64,000 bases of DNA from Methylomonas sp. 11b (GTDB lineage Bacteria > Pseudomonadota > Gammaproteobacteria > Methylococcales > Methylomonadaceae). Positions 27,409 to 37,400 of the stretch are shown one piece after another. Every line of letters begins with the position of its first letter. Positions within the stretch are counted from its first letter, which is position 1. Made by a program: the position numbers and the translations under genes. The notes under the pieces were generated by a model, which worked only from the letters and a program-made list of their open reading frames with translations, was not told the origin of the DNA and made no database searches. The stretch lies in contig NZ_KI911557.1 of the NCBI RefSeq assembly GCF_000515215.1, forward strand, positions 2,108,441 to 2,172,440, written 5' to 3'.

Positions 27409-28284
27409 CTAACGCATGTTTTGCAAGGCGGCGATGCGTTCTTCCAAAGGCGGATGGCTCATAAACAAGCGTTGTACGCCACCACCGTTGATACCAAATG
27501 CCGCCAATTCGCCGGGCAATTCAGCAGGCTCATGCGAACGTTGTAAGGCACGCAAGGCGCCGATCATTTTCTGCCGGCCGGCCAAATTCGCACCGCCAGC
27601 ATCGGCGCGGAATTCTCGGTAACGCGAGAACCACATCACCAGCATCGAAGCCAAAATCGACAAGGCGATTTGCGCGACCATTTGCGTCACGTAATACGCC
27701 GGACCGTAACCGCGTTCGGTTTTAAATACGACTCGGTCCACCACGTAGCCGATGATGGTGGCGAAGAAATAAACGAAGGTATTTACCACGCCTTGCATCA
27801 GGGCCATCGTCACCATATCGCCGTTGGCGACATGGCTAATCTCGTGACCGACCACCGCTTCCACTTCATCGGCACTCATGCTGCGCAGCAAACCGGTACT
27901 GACCGCCACCAAAGCATTGTTACGGTTGGCGCCGGTGGCAAAGGCGTTGGCTTCCGGAGCATCGAAGATACCCACTTCCGGCATACCGATTCCGGCTTGC
28001 CGGGCTTGGCGCTCGACCACGCTGATTAACCATTGTTCGGTTTGGTTTTGCGGCTGCTCGATAACGTGCACACCCATCGAACTTTTAGCCGACCATTTGG
28101 ACATGAACAATGAAATCACCGAACCGGTCATACCGATGACCGCCGACATAGCCAGCAAGCCTTCGATGTTCAAGTTGACGCCTTGAGCATCCAGTGCGCC
28201 TTGCAAGCCAAATATACTAAATATGATGCTGATCGCAATCATGATGGCCACGTTGGTGGCCAAAAACAGCAATATTCTCATCAT
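27409..28284 (-). CDS. htpX: HtpX membrane zinc metalloprotease
   Basis: A 291-residue inner-membrane M48 protease that degrades misfolded membrane proteins together with FtsH. Two N-terminal membrane helices (about 4-25 and 38-60), the zinc motif HEISH (147-151), two further helices (about 160-185 and 195-220) and the third ligand region SRYREFRADAGGA are present. Length is normal for HtpX. Two ATG codons are adjacent at the start (28284 and 28281). Monocistronic, with its own terminator. Confidence 0.96.
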   Translation of the reverse strand: MMRILLFLATNVAIMIAISIIFSIFGLQGALDAQGVNLNIEGLLAMSAVIGMTGSVISLFMSKWSAKSSMGVHVIEQPQNQTEQWLISVVERQARQAGIGMPEVGIFDAPEANAFATGANRNNALVAVSTGLLRSMSADEVEAVVGHEISHVANGDMVTMALMQGVVNTFVYFFATIIGYVVDRVVFKTERGYGPAYYVTQMVAQIALSILASMLVMWFSRYREFRADAGGANLAGRQKMIGALRALQRSHEPAELPGELAAFGINGGGVQRLFMSHPPLEERIAALQNMR

Positions 28285-28396
28285 GGCGTAACTTTCCTGT
28301 GTTGTTATAAAGTGGGTTTAATCTGGGGAGCCGAAAGATTAAATTCAAGACTATAGAGTGTTAACATCTGCCAAAGTTTACTTGAGGGACATAAAA

Positions 28397-29506
28397 ATGA
28401 AAATTATAAAGTCGCTGTTGATGCTGTTTGCCGCCGTACCGGTTTGCTTGGCAGCCACCCCCGAACAAGAAGCCGTGCTAAAACAATTACGTCTGCCGCC
28501 GGGTTTTAATATCAGAATATTTGCCGACGACGTTCCCAATGCCCGGCAAATGGCGCTGGGCGACAATGGCGTGGTCTATGTCGGTTCCCGCCAAGGCAGC
28601 GTCTATGCGGTACAGGATAAGGATGGCGACGGTGTTGCCGAACAAAAATATCTGATCATTCAACAGCTCAATCTACCCAATGGCGTGGCTTACAAAGACG
28701 GCACGTTGTATGTCGCGGAAATTCACCGCATCATTCGTTTCGACGAGGTTGGTCAGCGCTTGGCCAGCCCGCCCAAAGCGGTCACGGTATTCGACCAGTT
28801 TCCCTCCGACCGCCACCATGGCTGGAAATATCTGCGCTTCGGACCCGACGGCAAGTTATACACCGCCGTCGGCGCGCCTTGTAACGTCTGCGACCCGGAC
28901 AAACCGATTTACGGCTCGCTAATTCGCCTGGACCCGGATGGTAGCGATATGGAAATCCTAGCGCGCGGCATCCGTAACACGGTGGGGTTCGATTGGGAAA
29001 CCCGCAGCGGCCATCTGTTTTTCAATGACAACGGCCGCGACTATCTGGGCGATGACATGCCGCCGGACGAACTGAACGAATGGAACCAAAAAGGCGAGCA
29101 TTTCGGCTTCCCGTATTGCCATGCCGGAACCATTCCAGACCCGGAATATATAGGCGACAAGCAATGCTACAAATTCAAGGCCCCGGCCTGGAAATATAAA
29201 GCTCACATTGCCCCGCTCGGCATGCGTTTTTATACCGGCAAACAATTTCCGGACACTTATTTCCGGCAGTTGTTCGTCGCCCAACATGGCTCTTGGAATC
29301 GCACCGTACCGCAAGGTTATCAGGTGAATGTGGTCAAATTCCGTGAAGGCCAAGCCTATAATGAACTACCCTTCATCAGCGGTTGGCTGACAGCGGAAGG
29401 CCAAGTACTAGGACGGCCGAACGACATTATTCAAATGCCGGACGGCAGCTTGTTGATCAGCGACGACAGCTTGGGCGTCATCTACCGGGTAACCTACGGC
29501 CGATGA
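28397..29506 (+). CDS. Periplasmic PQQ-type sugar/sorbosone dehydrogenase-like protein
   Basis: The start at 28397 has GAGGGA 7 bases upstream and gives 369 residues with a signal peptide (residues 1-20, cleavage after LAA). The body is a six-blade beta-propeller of the glucose/sorbosone dehydrogenase family: LRLPPGFNIRIFADDVPNARQMAL, DRHHGWKYLRFGPDGKLYTAVG and NTVGFDWE carry the conserved His/Arg/Asp residues around the PQQ site. Substrate unknown. The stop overlaps the start of the NUDIX gene by four bases (ATGA), so the two are coupled. Confidence 0.88.
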   Translation: MKIIKSLLMLFAAVPVCLAATPEQEAVLKQLRLPPGFNIRIFADDVPNARQMALGDNGVVYVGSRQGSVYAVQDKDGDGVAEQKYLIIQQLNLPNGVAYKDGTLYVAEIHRIIRFDEVGQRLASPPKAVTVFDQFPSDRHHGWKYLRFGPDGKLYTAVGAPCNVCDPDKPIYGSLIRLDPDGSDMEILARGIRNTVGFDWETRSGHLFFNDNGRDYLGDDMPPDELNEWNQKGEHFGFPYCHAGTIPDPEYIGDKQCYKFKAPAWKYKAHIAPLGMRFYTGKQFPDTYFRQLFVAQHGSWNRTVPQGYQVNVVKFREGQAYNELPFISGWLTAEGQVLGRPNDIIQMPDGSLLISDDSLGVIYRVTYGR

Positions 29507-30111
29507 ACGACAAACAATTTCAAATACTGGATACGCAGGTTGTTTATGAAGGCTTTTTCCGGCTGGAGCAATACACCCTGAAACACACGCTGTTTAACGG
29601 CGGTTGGAGCCCCCCTTTAAAGCGGGAATTGTTCCGCCGCGGCAATTGCGTGGCCGTGCTGCTGTATGATCCGAACCGCGACGAAGTGGTGTTGATAGAA
29701 CAGTTCCGCGTCGGCGCGGTCCTGCAACCGGAACGGGCGTGGCAGCTGGAAATTGTGGCCGGCGCCATTGAAGCAGGTGAAACCGCTGAAGAAGTCGCTT
29801 ATCGCGAAGCCCGCGAGGAAGCCGGGTGCGAGATAGAAGAACTCATCGAAATAAAACAGTTCTTCACCACGCCCGGCGGCTCATCGGAGTGGATTACCCT
29901 GTTCTGCGGCCGGGTCGATAGCAGCAAAGTGGGAGGCATTCACGGCCTGGCCGAGGAAGATGAAGACATCCGCGTCACAGCCGTCAAATTCGATGAGGTA
30001 TTTCAAATGCTGGAAGACGACAAAATCGAATCCGGCATTCCCATCCTCGCCATCCAGTGGCTGTATATTCATCGACAGAAGTTACGCGACCAGTGGTTGG
30101 CCAGGACCTAA
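29503..30111 (+). CDS. nudF: ADP-ribose pyrophosphatase-type NUDIX hydrolase
   Basis: The ATG at 29503 overlaps the preceding stop and gives 202 residues. The NUDIX box is complete: GAIEAGETAEEVAYREAREEAG follows the GX5EX7REUXEEXGU pattern near residue 88, and the upstream IEQFRVGAVL and downstream TTPGGSSEW segments are typical of NudF (TrgB/YqiE-like) enzymes, which cleave ADP-ribose to AMP and ribose phosphate. Cytoplasmic, about the size of E. coli NudF (209 residues). Coupling to a periplasmic dehydrogenase gene gives no obvious pathway link. Confidence 0.93.
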   Translation: MNDKQFQILDTQVVYEGFFRLEQYTLKHTLFNGGWSPPLKRELFRRGNCVAVLLYDPNRDEVVLIEQFRVGAVLQPERAWQLEIVAGAIEAGETAEEVAYREAREEAGCEIEELIEIKQFFTTPGGSSEWITLFCGRVDSSKVGGIHGLAEEDEDIRVTAVKFDEVFQMLEDDKIESGIPILAIQWLYIHRQKLRDQWLART

Positions 30112-30447
30112 CTCGTTAGCCCCGTAATCAGGATTTCGGCATCCCCCTTCTGCCCCCAAGGCATGCCGATATGACAATTCCGAGAAGGCACGGGGCATTC
30201 AACTGAAGCGGCTTGCCGACACGGTAAGTTTTTATATTTCGCCATTGAACCTTTGTGCTACAAACCGGAACTCACCCACTGTGAAAGCTAGTGCCGTTTC
30301 GCTGTCAAATGGGTTGATCAGGGTAAAAAACTAACGCTTTTCAGTTAGGTAAGTCGACAAACAGCGTTGGCTAAGGCATAAACCAAGTTTTGCCAATCCG
30401 CTTCGCATTGGTTTCACATTCCTTCTTCTTTCCCGAGGGCAATACTT
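30112..30447. other. Intergenic region before the second sugar dehydrogenase gene
   Basis: No gene is seen. It probably holds the promoter of the gene at 30448. No sigma-54-type element or known riboswitch could be recognised; CGAGGG just before the ATG is the ribosome site. Confidence 0.4.
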
Positions 30448-32019
30448 ATGAACCGAATAATATCGCTGCAACTCCCCGGCAACATCGCGCATCAATCTAT
30501 CTCCCGACAGCGCAACACCCTACCTTTCAAGACCTTGGCAACGGCCATCAGTATTGCCGCAGCTCTAGCCGGCCCAGTCAACGCCGACTCGATTCCGGCC
30601 ACCGTTCTGGACCCTAATTTACAGGTCGGTGTGGCGGTCAGCGGACTTACTCAGCCGATTGGCGTGGTGTTTTTGGCGGCCAGCGATATGCTGGTGCTGG
30701 AAAAAGCCTCCGGACAAATCAAGCGGGTGATCAACGGAACAGTGCAAGCAACACCGGTGTTGGACTTGGCGGTCAATTCAAATTCCGAACGCGGCCTGCT
30801 AAGCATGGTTTTGCACCCGCAATTTCCCGAGGTGCCGGAAGTCTTTATCCGCTGGACCGAAAGCAGCACCGGGGCCGATTCCACGGCGGTTTTGGACGTA
30901 CCGCTTTCGGGAAACCGCATCGACCGCTTTCGCTGGGACCCTACAGGCGGCGGACGCTTGGTATTCGACCAAAACATATTGAAGCTCCGCGCGCTGCAAA
31001 CCGACAACATCCAGGTCGCCGGACAACCGCCCAGCGCCAACGCCAATCCGCAAGGCAATCATAACGGCGGGGTAATCAAATTCGGCCCGGACGACCATCT
31101 GTATGTCTACACGGGAGACCTGGGACGCCGGGGCTGGATGCAGAACCTTGCTAACGGCCCATTCCTGAAAGCACCGTTAGTAGACGATACCTATAGCGGT
31201 CCGGAGCCGGACGACGAGCACTTATCCGGCGTGATTTTACGCATCAATACCAATGGCAATGCGCCGGTAGATAATCCGTTTTTCGCGACCGGCGCGGGGA
31301 TCGGCGGCGAAGTGGGCGCCAATATTCAGAAGATTTATTCCTACGGTCACCGCAACGGATTTGGCATGGCGTTTGATCCTGTTAAAGGTAATTTATGGGA
31401 AACCGAAAATGCCGACGACGCCTTCAGCGAATTGAATCGCGTGATTCCCGGCATGAATGGCGGCTGGATCCAGTTTGCCGGTCCCGCCAGCCGGATCGCG
31501 CAATTCAAGGCAATAGAAACTACCCAATTCAATAACGCCATGCAGCAGGTGCGTTACCCACCAACCCGCATTGCCTATACCTCGGCGCTCGGCAAAGCGC
31601 GGCTGTTCTCGCTGCCAGGCTCGACCTATGTCGACCCCGAACTGAGCTGGAAATACGAGATTGGCCCGGCCGGCGCGGCTTTTGTCGATGGCGATACGCT
31701 CGGGGCTGAGTACAACGGCACGCTATGGATGGGTTCTTCCAGAGGCTTCGCGCAAGTGGGTGCGAATGGCGGCAGCTTGTACCGTATCAAGCTCACGGCC
31801 GATAGATTGCATGTCGATGTCAGCGCCGACCCGCGCTTGGCGGATAAAGTCGCCGACAATCTGTTTCGTGCGCAAAAATTCGACGGCACAGAAAGCGAAA
31901 CCTTAAAAATCGGCAGCGGCTTCGGCACCACCACCGATATAGAGCAAGGCCCGGACGGCAATTTGTACGTTGTATCCATAACCGACGGCAGTATTTACCG
32001 CATCAGCCGTAAGCCTTAA
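30448..32019 (+). CDS. Exported PQQ-dependent sugar dehydrogenase-like protein
   Basis: A 523-residue protein with a long signal sequence (cleavage near residue 46, after VNA). The beta-propeller domain of the glucose/sorbosone dehydrogenase family runs from about residue 55 to the end: LTQPIGVVFLAASDMLVLEK, NHNGGVIKFGPDDHLYVYTGD, YSYGHRNGFGMAFDP and EQGPDGNLYVVSITDGSIYR are typical blades, and the GHRNG His/Arg are active-site candidates. It lies 18 bp before a VPLPA-CTERM protein gene and probably forms an operon with it, which suggests a surface role. It is a different subgroup from the shorter protein at 28397-29506. Confidence 0.87.
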   Translation: MNRIISLQLPGNIAHQSISRQRNTLPFKTLATAISIAAALAGPVNADSIPATVLDPNLQVGVAVSGLTQPIGVVFLAASDMLVLEKASGQIKRVINGTVQATPVLDLAVNSNSERGLLSMVLHPQFPEVPEVFIRWTESSTGADSTAVLDVPLSGNRIDRFRWDPTGGGRLVFDQNILKLRALQTDNIQVAGQPPSANANPQGNHNGGVIKFGPDDHLYVYTGDLGRRGWMQNLANGPFLKAPLVDDTYSGPEPDDEHLSGVILRINTNGNAPVDNPFFATGAGIGGEVGANIQKIYSYGHRNGFGMAFDPVKGNLWETENADDAFSELNRVIPGMNGGWIQFAGPASRIAQFKAIETTQFNNAMQQVRYPPTRIAYTSALGKARLFSLPGSTYVDPELSWKYEIGPAGAAFVDGDTLGAEYNGTLWMGSSRGFAQVGANGGSLYRIKLTADRLHVDVSADPRLADKVADNLFRAQKFDGTESETLKIGSGFGTTTDIEQGPDGNLYVVSITDGSIYRISRKP

Positions 32020-32037
32020 ACCTAACAGGAGTAACAT

Positions 32038-32778
32038 GTGATGAACACATTCAGCAACTTAAAGTCAGTGGCATGCTTGGGGATATTGATCGGCAGCTTT
32101 TCCATGCCGAGTCAGGCCAATTTGTTAGTAAACGGCGGTTTCGAGTCGGGTTTTAATAACTGGACCCGCGCCGATCAACTCGGTAGCGAAGGTAGTTTTT
32201 TTCAGCAAAGCGGGACCAGCAGCCCGGAAAACGGTTTTTCGGTAGCAGCACCCGTGGAAGGTAGTTTTGCGGCAATGACCGACGCCCAAGCCGGCGGCAG
32301 CCATGTCTTGTATCAGGACTTTGTGGTGCCGACCGGCGTGGGCATTACCAGCCTGGCGTTTTCTTTGTATCTGAATAACGCCGCTGACAACTATTACAAT
32401 CCGGGACATCTGGATTGGGCAACAACCGGCACTCCAGGCTCGACTAATCTCAACCAGCAAGCGCGCGTCGACATTTTGAGCACCACGGTCGATCCGTTTA
32501 GTACCACTGTTTTACAGAACCTATTTCAAACCAATACCGACGATCCTCTTGAATCCGGCTACACCGCCTTCTTGATCGACATCACTACCTTGCTACAAGC
32601 GCATCAAGGCGAGACCTTACGCCTGCGTTTTGCCGAAACCGATAACGTCGGCCCTTTCAATTTTGGGGTGGACAACGTCAGCATCTCCCAGGTGCCGCTA
32701 CCGCCGGCCATTTGGTTGGCTTTATCCGGCTTCTCCGGGCTGTTTTGGCTGGGTCGCCGCCGCGAAGCTTCGGTCTGA
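32038..32778 (+). CDS. VPLPA-CTERM sorted exported protein
   Basis: A 245-246 residue protein. A GTG (32038) and an ATG (32041) both follow AGGAG; the ATG begins MNTFSNLKS. A signal peptide (to about residue 27) is followed by a beta-sandwich-like domain starting NLLVNGGFESGFNNW, like carbohydrate-binding modules. The end is VPLPPAIWLALSGFSGLFWLGRRR, read as VPLPP motif, membrane helix and basic cluster: the VPLPA variant of the exosortase sorting signal. It follows the sugar dehydrogenase gene and probably shares its transcript. Confidence 0.9.
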   Translation: MMNTFSNLKSVACLGILIGSFSMPSQANLLVNGGFESGFNNWTRADQLGSEGSFFQQSGTSSPENGFSVAAPVEGSFAAMTDAQAGGSHVLYQDFVVPTGVGITSLAFSLYLNNAADNYYNPGHLDWATTGTPGSTNLNQQARVDILSTTVDPFSTTVLQNLFQTNTDDPLESGYTAFLIDITTLLQAHQGETLRLRFAETDNVGPFNFGVDNVSISQVPLPPAIWLALSGFSGLFWLGRRREASV

Positions 32779-32847
32779 TAATCGCTTGACGGATGTTGGG
32801 CTTGCCGGCCTCGACATAGCCCAACATTTCGATGCAAAAATTCGCCC

Positions 32848-32866
32848 TATTAACCCGGCCCTTAAA
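32848..32866 (+). repeat. Isolated end of the MITE-like repeat found at 41840
   Basis: The 19-mer TATTAACCCGGCCCTTAAA is identical to 41841-41859, the left end of the MITE-like element at 41840-41975. Only this end is present here, so it may be a decayed or partial copy. Confidence 0.7.
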
Positions 32867-32930
32867 CTCCGTGAATTAATTATTCCGGCAAAGGCCGGAG
32901 CGGCGGTATTTGATAAACAGCTAAATATGT

Positions 32931-34241
32931 TCATCGCGTTTGTAAAGTACCCGCCCTCTCCAGCCATTTACCGGCTTTTTCATTTAGCCAAGCCTGAGCA
33001 AACTCGTCTTTTTTGATCACCATATCCAGAAAAGCACTGGACACACTAGCGATAGCCGCGACCTGTTTATAACCCAGGTTGGGATCTTGGCGTTCCGGCT
33101 TACCGAACAAACCCAAATTGGGGCTGCCCCCACCGGAGCCGCGCCGCCCACCACCGCCATGCCCACCGGGACCGCCACCCGAATCCATGCCGCCCATGCC
33201 GAATTCTCCACGCCTCGACCCGCTCAAGCCAAACCGTCCACCCAGTTCATTGCCCGCCAGCAAGCGATGCCCGGCGCCGCGTAATAACAACAGATATTTG
33301 CCGCCGGCCGGGGCCTGTTCCCAAACCGCCGTGCGCACGGCGGCGGAACTGATCGCGTAAGGATCGTTATCTTCGCTGCCGGTAATCGTCAGCATCGGCA
33401 GACGCAAAGCTTGAAACCGGCTACGCACATTGCCTTCCGCCAAATCGACCGAGGGGCTTAACACCATCGCCGCAACCGGCTTGAGTTGGTCCGCGCGCGG
33501 CAAACCGCTGCCGAAATTCTCGCCCAAAGCCGCCGTCACGGTTTGCGCACCCAGGTCGTAGCCAGCCAGTATCACCTTGCTGAAGTCGGCGGACGCATAC
33601 AAGGGTTGCCGTAAGCCGGCGCGAGTTTGCACCTGCGCATAGGCCCAAAATAATTGCGCCAAGCGAGTCTTCAAATTCTCCACGCCAAAGTATTGATGGC
33701 CGACGTAACGCAATTCGCTTTCCCGAGCCGTTCGCGATTGCCGACGCGGCTTGTCACCAAACCAACCGCCGCCAGCCGGCTCCGGTCGCAACTCCATGTT
33801 TTCATCAGCCAGCTCCGCGTTTTCGTCGTCCGGCATCTCCTCCGGGTCATCGAAACGCCGTTCCGCCTCCAGGGCCTTCAAGGCTTGGCTAACCGGCACC
33901 GGCTGCATGCTAAACACCAGATAGCCGGCCTTGGCCCAGGTTTCCCGCCACAAACGCCCGGCTTTCGCATCTTCGCCCAAGCTGGGCAGATAAATAATCA
34001 ACGGGTAGCTTCCCGGCGTACTCGGCCCGACCAGTTCCACTTCCAGTTCCGTTTGCTGATAAATCCAGACATCGTGCGTAGCATCAACCGCAAAATTCCG
34101 TGCGGTTTTGTAGCCGCCATTGCCCAATACCTCGCTCAACTTTTCCTGCTGATCTTCCAGGCTGGGCAGCGGCGGTCTGGAGGAACAGGCGACAAACAGC
34201 AGAAGCGAGCAACAAAAAATCAAACGGCGTGACCTATTCAT
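32931..34241 (-). CDS. Lipoprotein with alpha/beta-hydrolase fold and Gly-rich insert
   Basis: The start at 34241 (MNRSRRLIFCC) is preferred; the frame continues upstream only through a dispersed repeat (34266-34323). It gives 436 residues with a lipobox FVACS (Cys19). The fold is that of dienelactone-hydrolase/chlorophyllase-like enzymes, but the nucleophile elbow reads GYDLGA (227-232) with Asp229 in place of Ser. His325 (GAGHR) and an acidic SEDND segment (289-293) complete a possible triad. Residues 339-381 are extremely Gly-rich. An acidic insert (130-150) also stands out. Substrate unknown; location should be periplasm or outer membrane. Confidence 0.75.
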   Translation of the reverse strand: MNRSRRLIFCCSLLLFVACSSRPPLPSLEDQQEKLSEVLGNGGYKTARNFAVDATHDVWIYQQTELEVELVGPSTPGSYPLIIYLPSLGEDAKAGRLWRETWAKAGYLVFSMQPVPVSQALKALEAERRFDDPEEMPDDENAELADENMELRPEPAGGGWFGDKPRRQSRTARESELRYVGHQYFGVENLKTRLAQLFWAYAQVQTRAGLRQPLYASADFSKVILAGYDLGAQTVTAALGENFGSGLPRADQLKPVAAMVLSPSVDLAEGNVRSRFQALRLPMLTITGSEDNDPYAISSAAVRTAVWEQAPAGGKYLLLLRGAGHRLLAGNELGGRFGLSGSRRGEFGMGGMDSGGGPGGHGGGGRRGSGGGSPNLGLFGKPERQDPNLGYKQVAAIASVSSAFLDMVIKKDEFAQAWLNEKAGKWLERAGTLQTR

Positions 34242-34265
34242 CCGGCTCTCAAACTCCCTAGACTC

Positions 34266-34323
34266 GTCATTCCCGCGCAGGCCGGAATCCAGCATAGCCG
34301 CGGGGCTCCCGCCTGCGCGGGAG
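34266..34323. repeat. Dispersed palindromic repeat (GTCATTCCCGCG type)
   Basis: A 58-bp element with 12-bp arms TCCCGCGCAGGC (34271-34282) and GCCTGCGCGGGA (34311-34322), between them CGGAATCCAG and related sequence. It shares its layout with the element at 49351-49420 and resembles the dRS3-like ATTCCCGC repeats widespread in proteobacteria. Confidence 0.8.
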
Positions 34324-34489
34324 CGGCAATATTTCAAGGCCTGGGAAATAAAAAATTTATAAGCTTGGGACATGACTTTGCAACTCCGGCAAAAAATCGG
34401 CGACAGGTGATCGAGAGCGGCATTATCGCCGACAGAGGTATCAATCGGCGCTGGTAAATTGTAAAAATGGGTAAACCCGTCTGAGCCGG

Positions 34490-37400
34490 CTAAAGGTGCG
34501 GATCGCGCTGCAAAACGTCCAAGGCTTGATCGAAAGCAAACACCTCGACATGCCGCATCAAAGACGCAACACCCTCGTGGCCGAAAGCTTGCCGTAGTTG
34601 CTCCCGGTGGTTTTGTACATAAATTTGGGATTGAATATTGCCCTCCTCCAGTAATATCCGAAGGCCTTCGACCACCGCACGCAGAGCTTCCTCGGAATAG
34701 GTGGACGGCGAAATCTCTTGAAGCGCGCGCTCAGCCGGCAACACATCGAGAATCTGCGTAATAAACAAGGCGAGTTGCTCAGTCAATTGTTTGAGCGGAC
34801 GCTGCAAAGAATCGACCGCAGCGGCGGCTTGCTGTTTTAAGGCCATTTCGATGCCCTCGGCGGTCTGCCGGATGTGGGTTATCCCCAAGGTTGCAGCACT
34901 GCTTTTTAAGGAATGCGCGGCTCTTTGCGCGGATTCCCAATCGCCGACAGTCAATAACTGCCGGATATTGTCGGCTTCGGCCGCATGCCGCTGCACGAAA
35001 TGGCGTAACTGGCGCAAATAAAACGGCAGCTTGTTTTGCAGATTGTGCAAACCGGCCTGTAAATCCAGGCCCGGGATATTCGCCAAGCGCTCGTGCAGGG
35101 CCGCGTTGCCGTCGTTTTGCTCATCCGAGGTTTTATGAACTTGGGCCGATTGGGTGGGCGGCAAAGGCGGCATCCAGCGTAATATCACGTCGTACAGCAC
35201 CTCCGGATTGACCGGTTTGGGGATGTGATCATTCATCCCGGCGCTCAGGCAAGCACGTCTATCTTCGTCGAACGCATTGGCGGTCATGGCCAATATTGGT
35301 GTTTTTTCCCGCCCCGGCATGCGCCGAATCACCAAACTGGCGGCGATGCCATCCATCTCCGGCATTTGCACGTCCAGCAGAATCAGGTCGTACAGCTGTT
35401 TAGCGGCCATATCGCAAGCGCTGCGGCCATTTTCGGCCAAATCGACCAATAAACCGGCCTCTTGCAACAACTCCAACGCCACTTCCTGATTAATCAAATT
35501 GTCTTCGGCCAACAACACCCGCCGTCCTTTCAGGTTGGCTAAATCGGGGCGCCGCGCATCCGCAGGCGTTTTTTGCCGCCATCCCGACAGCACGCCGGCA
35601 ATCGTATCGTGTAAGGCTGACAGCGTCACCGGTTTGGCGAGATGCCCAACAATCCCGGCGCTACGTAATTCCTCGGCGCTGCCGTCGTAACTATAGGCGG
35701 TCACCAGGACAATTTTCGGTAAGGAATCGCCAAGCAGTTCGCCCATCCGGCGCGCGGTTTGAATGCCGTCCATCACCGGCATCATCCAGTCCATCAACAC
35801 CAGATCGAACGGTGAATCGGCTTGCTGGGCATCCACAACATTTTGCGCGGCCGCCAATCCGGAATCGGCCACACTCACCCGCGCTTCGAACCGAGTCAGC
35901 ATGTGCGCGATGGCTTCGCGGGCCTCGGCCACATCGTCTACCACCAATACTTTTAAACCTTTGCGGATATCCGGCTTAGGCAATTGCTGCGCAGAACCCG
36001 CGGCATATTCGAACGGCAACTCCAACCAAAACGTACTACCGCGGCCCAATTCGCTCTCCACGCCCACCGTGCCGCCCATCAGTTCGATCAGGCGTTTGCT
36101 GATGGCTAGCCCCAAGCCCGTGCCGCCGAAGCGGCGCGACGTGGTGGAATCGGCCTGTTCGAAGGCTTGAAATAACCGGCTGCATTGCTCGGCATTCATG
36201 CCGATGCCGGTGTCGCTGATTTCGAATCGTGCCACAATCCCCACCGGATTTTTGGCTATCAATTTAGCCCGAAACACGATATGCCCGACATCGGTAAACT
36301 TGACTGCATTGCTGGCAAAATTAAGCAAAATCTGCCCCAGCCGCAGCGAATCTCCGCGTAACACCGCTGGTAGCGCCGGGTCGATACGATTTATCACTTC
36401 CAGACCTTTTTCGGCGGCGCGGTCGCAAATCAGGTCGTTCAAACTTTTAAAAATATGGTCAAGATCGAAATCGCCGATGCTCAGGACCAATTTGCCGGCT
36501 TCGATCTTGGAAAAATCCAGAATGTCGTTGATGATGCCCAGTAAATGCTGGGCAGCGACCGAAATCTTGGTCAACTGCTCGCGCTGCTTGGCATCCAGCG
36601 TGGTATTTTGCAGCAAATGCGTCAAACCGATAATGGCGTTCATCGGCGTGCGGATTTCATGACTCATATTCGCCAGAAAGGCGCTTTTCGATACGTTGGC
36701 CACTTCCGCCGCTTGCATCGCATCGGCCAACTGTTCGGTGCGTTCAACGACTAATTCTTCCAGATGTTCGCGATAGTTCTCCAACTCTTCGAGCATCTGT
36801 TTCTTCTCGGTGATGTCGTCCTTGATTGCCATGTAATGACTAATCCGGCCGTCTTGCTGTCGAATCGGCACAAGGATGGCCGACTCCACAAATTCGCAGC
36901 CATCCTTGCGCTTATTGATAAATTCGCCCTGCCAGGATCGGCCGTTAGTCAAATTATCCCAAAGCTCCACGAAATACTCGGGCTTGGTTTTACCCGATTT
37001 CAAAATATTGGCTTTTTGACCCAACAGTTCGGCGCGTGAATAGCCGGTGGTCTGGATCACCGCTTCGTTGACATACTCGATACGCGCATCTAGATCGGTA
37101 ATAACGATGCTCTCCGGGCTTTGCTCGACAACCAGGGATAATTTGCGCAGTTCCTCTTCAGCCCGCTTGCGCTCGGTGATGTCCACCAGCGATGCCAATA
37201 AATTGTCGCCCATGGTAATGCCGGAGATGATGGCGGTGCGCACTTCGCCGTTTTTACAGGTAACCTGATATTCGTGGGACTCGATTGGCGCCTGCTGCTC
37301 CGCCGCGCGGCGCTGCAAATTCTGCCAGATGTCGAAAACCGATTGCCGGTAAAGCGGATCGGGATAGGCATTGCGCCACCAATCTTCGGCGGTTGGGATG

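Noticed and set aside
34242..34373. N-terminal extension of the lipoprotein hydrolase (start at 34373)
   Set aside because: The extra 44 codons are the translation of a dispersed palindromic repeat and would put the lipoprotein signal inside the protein.
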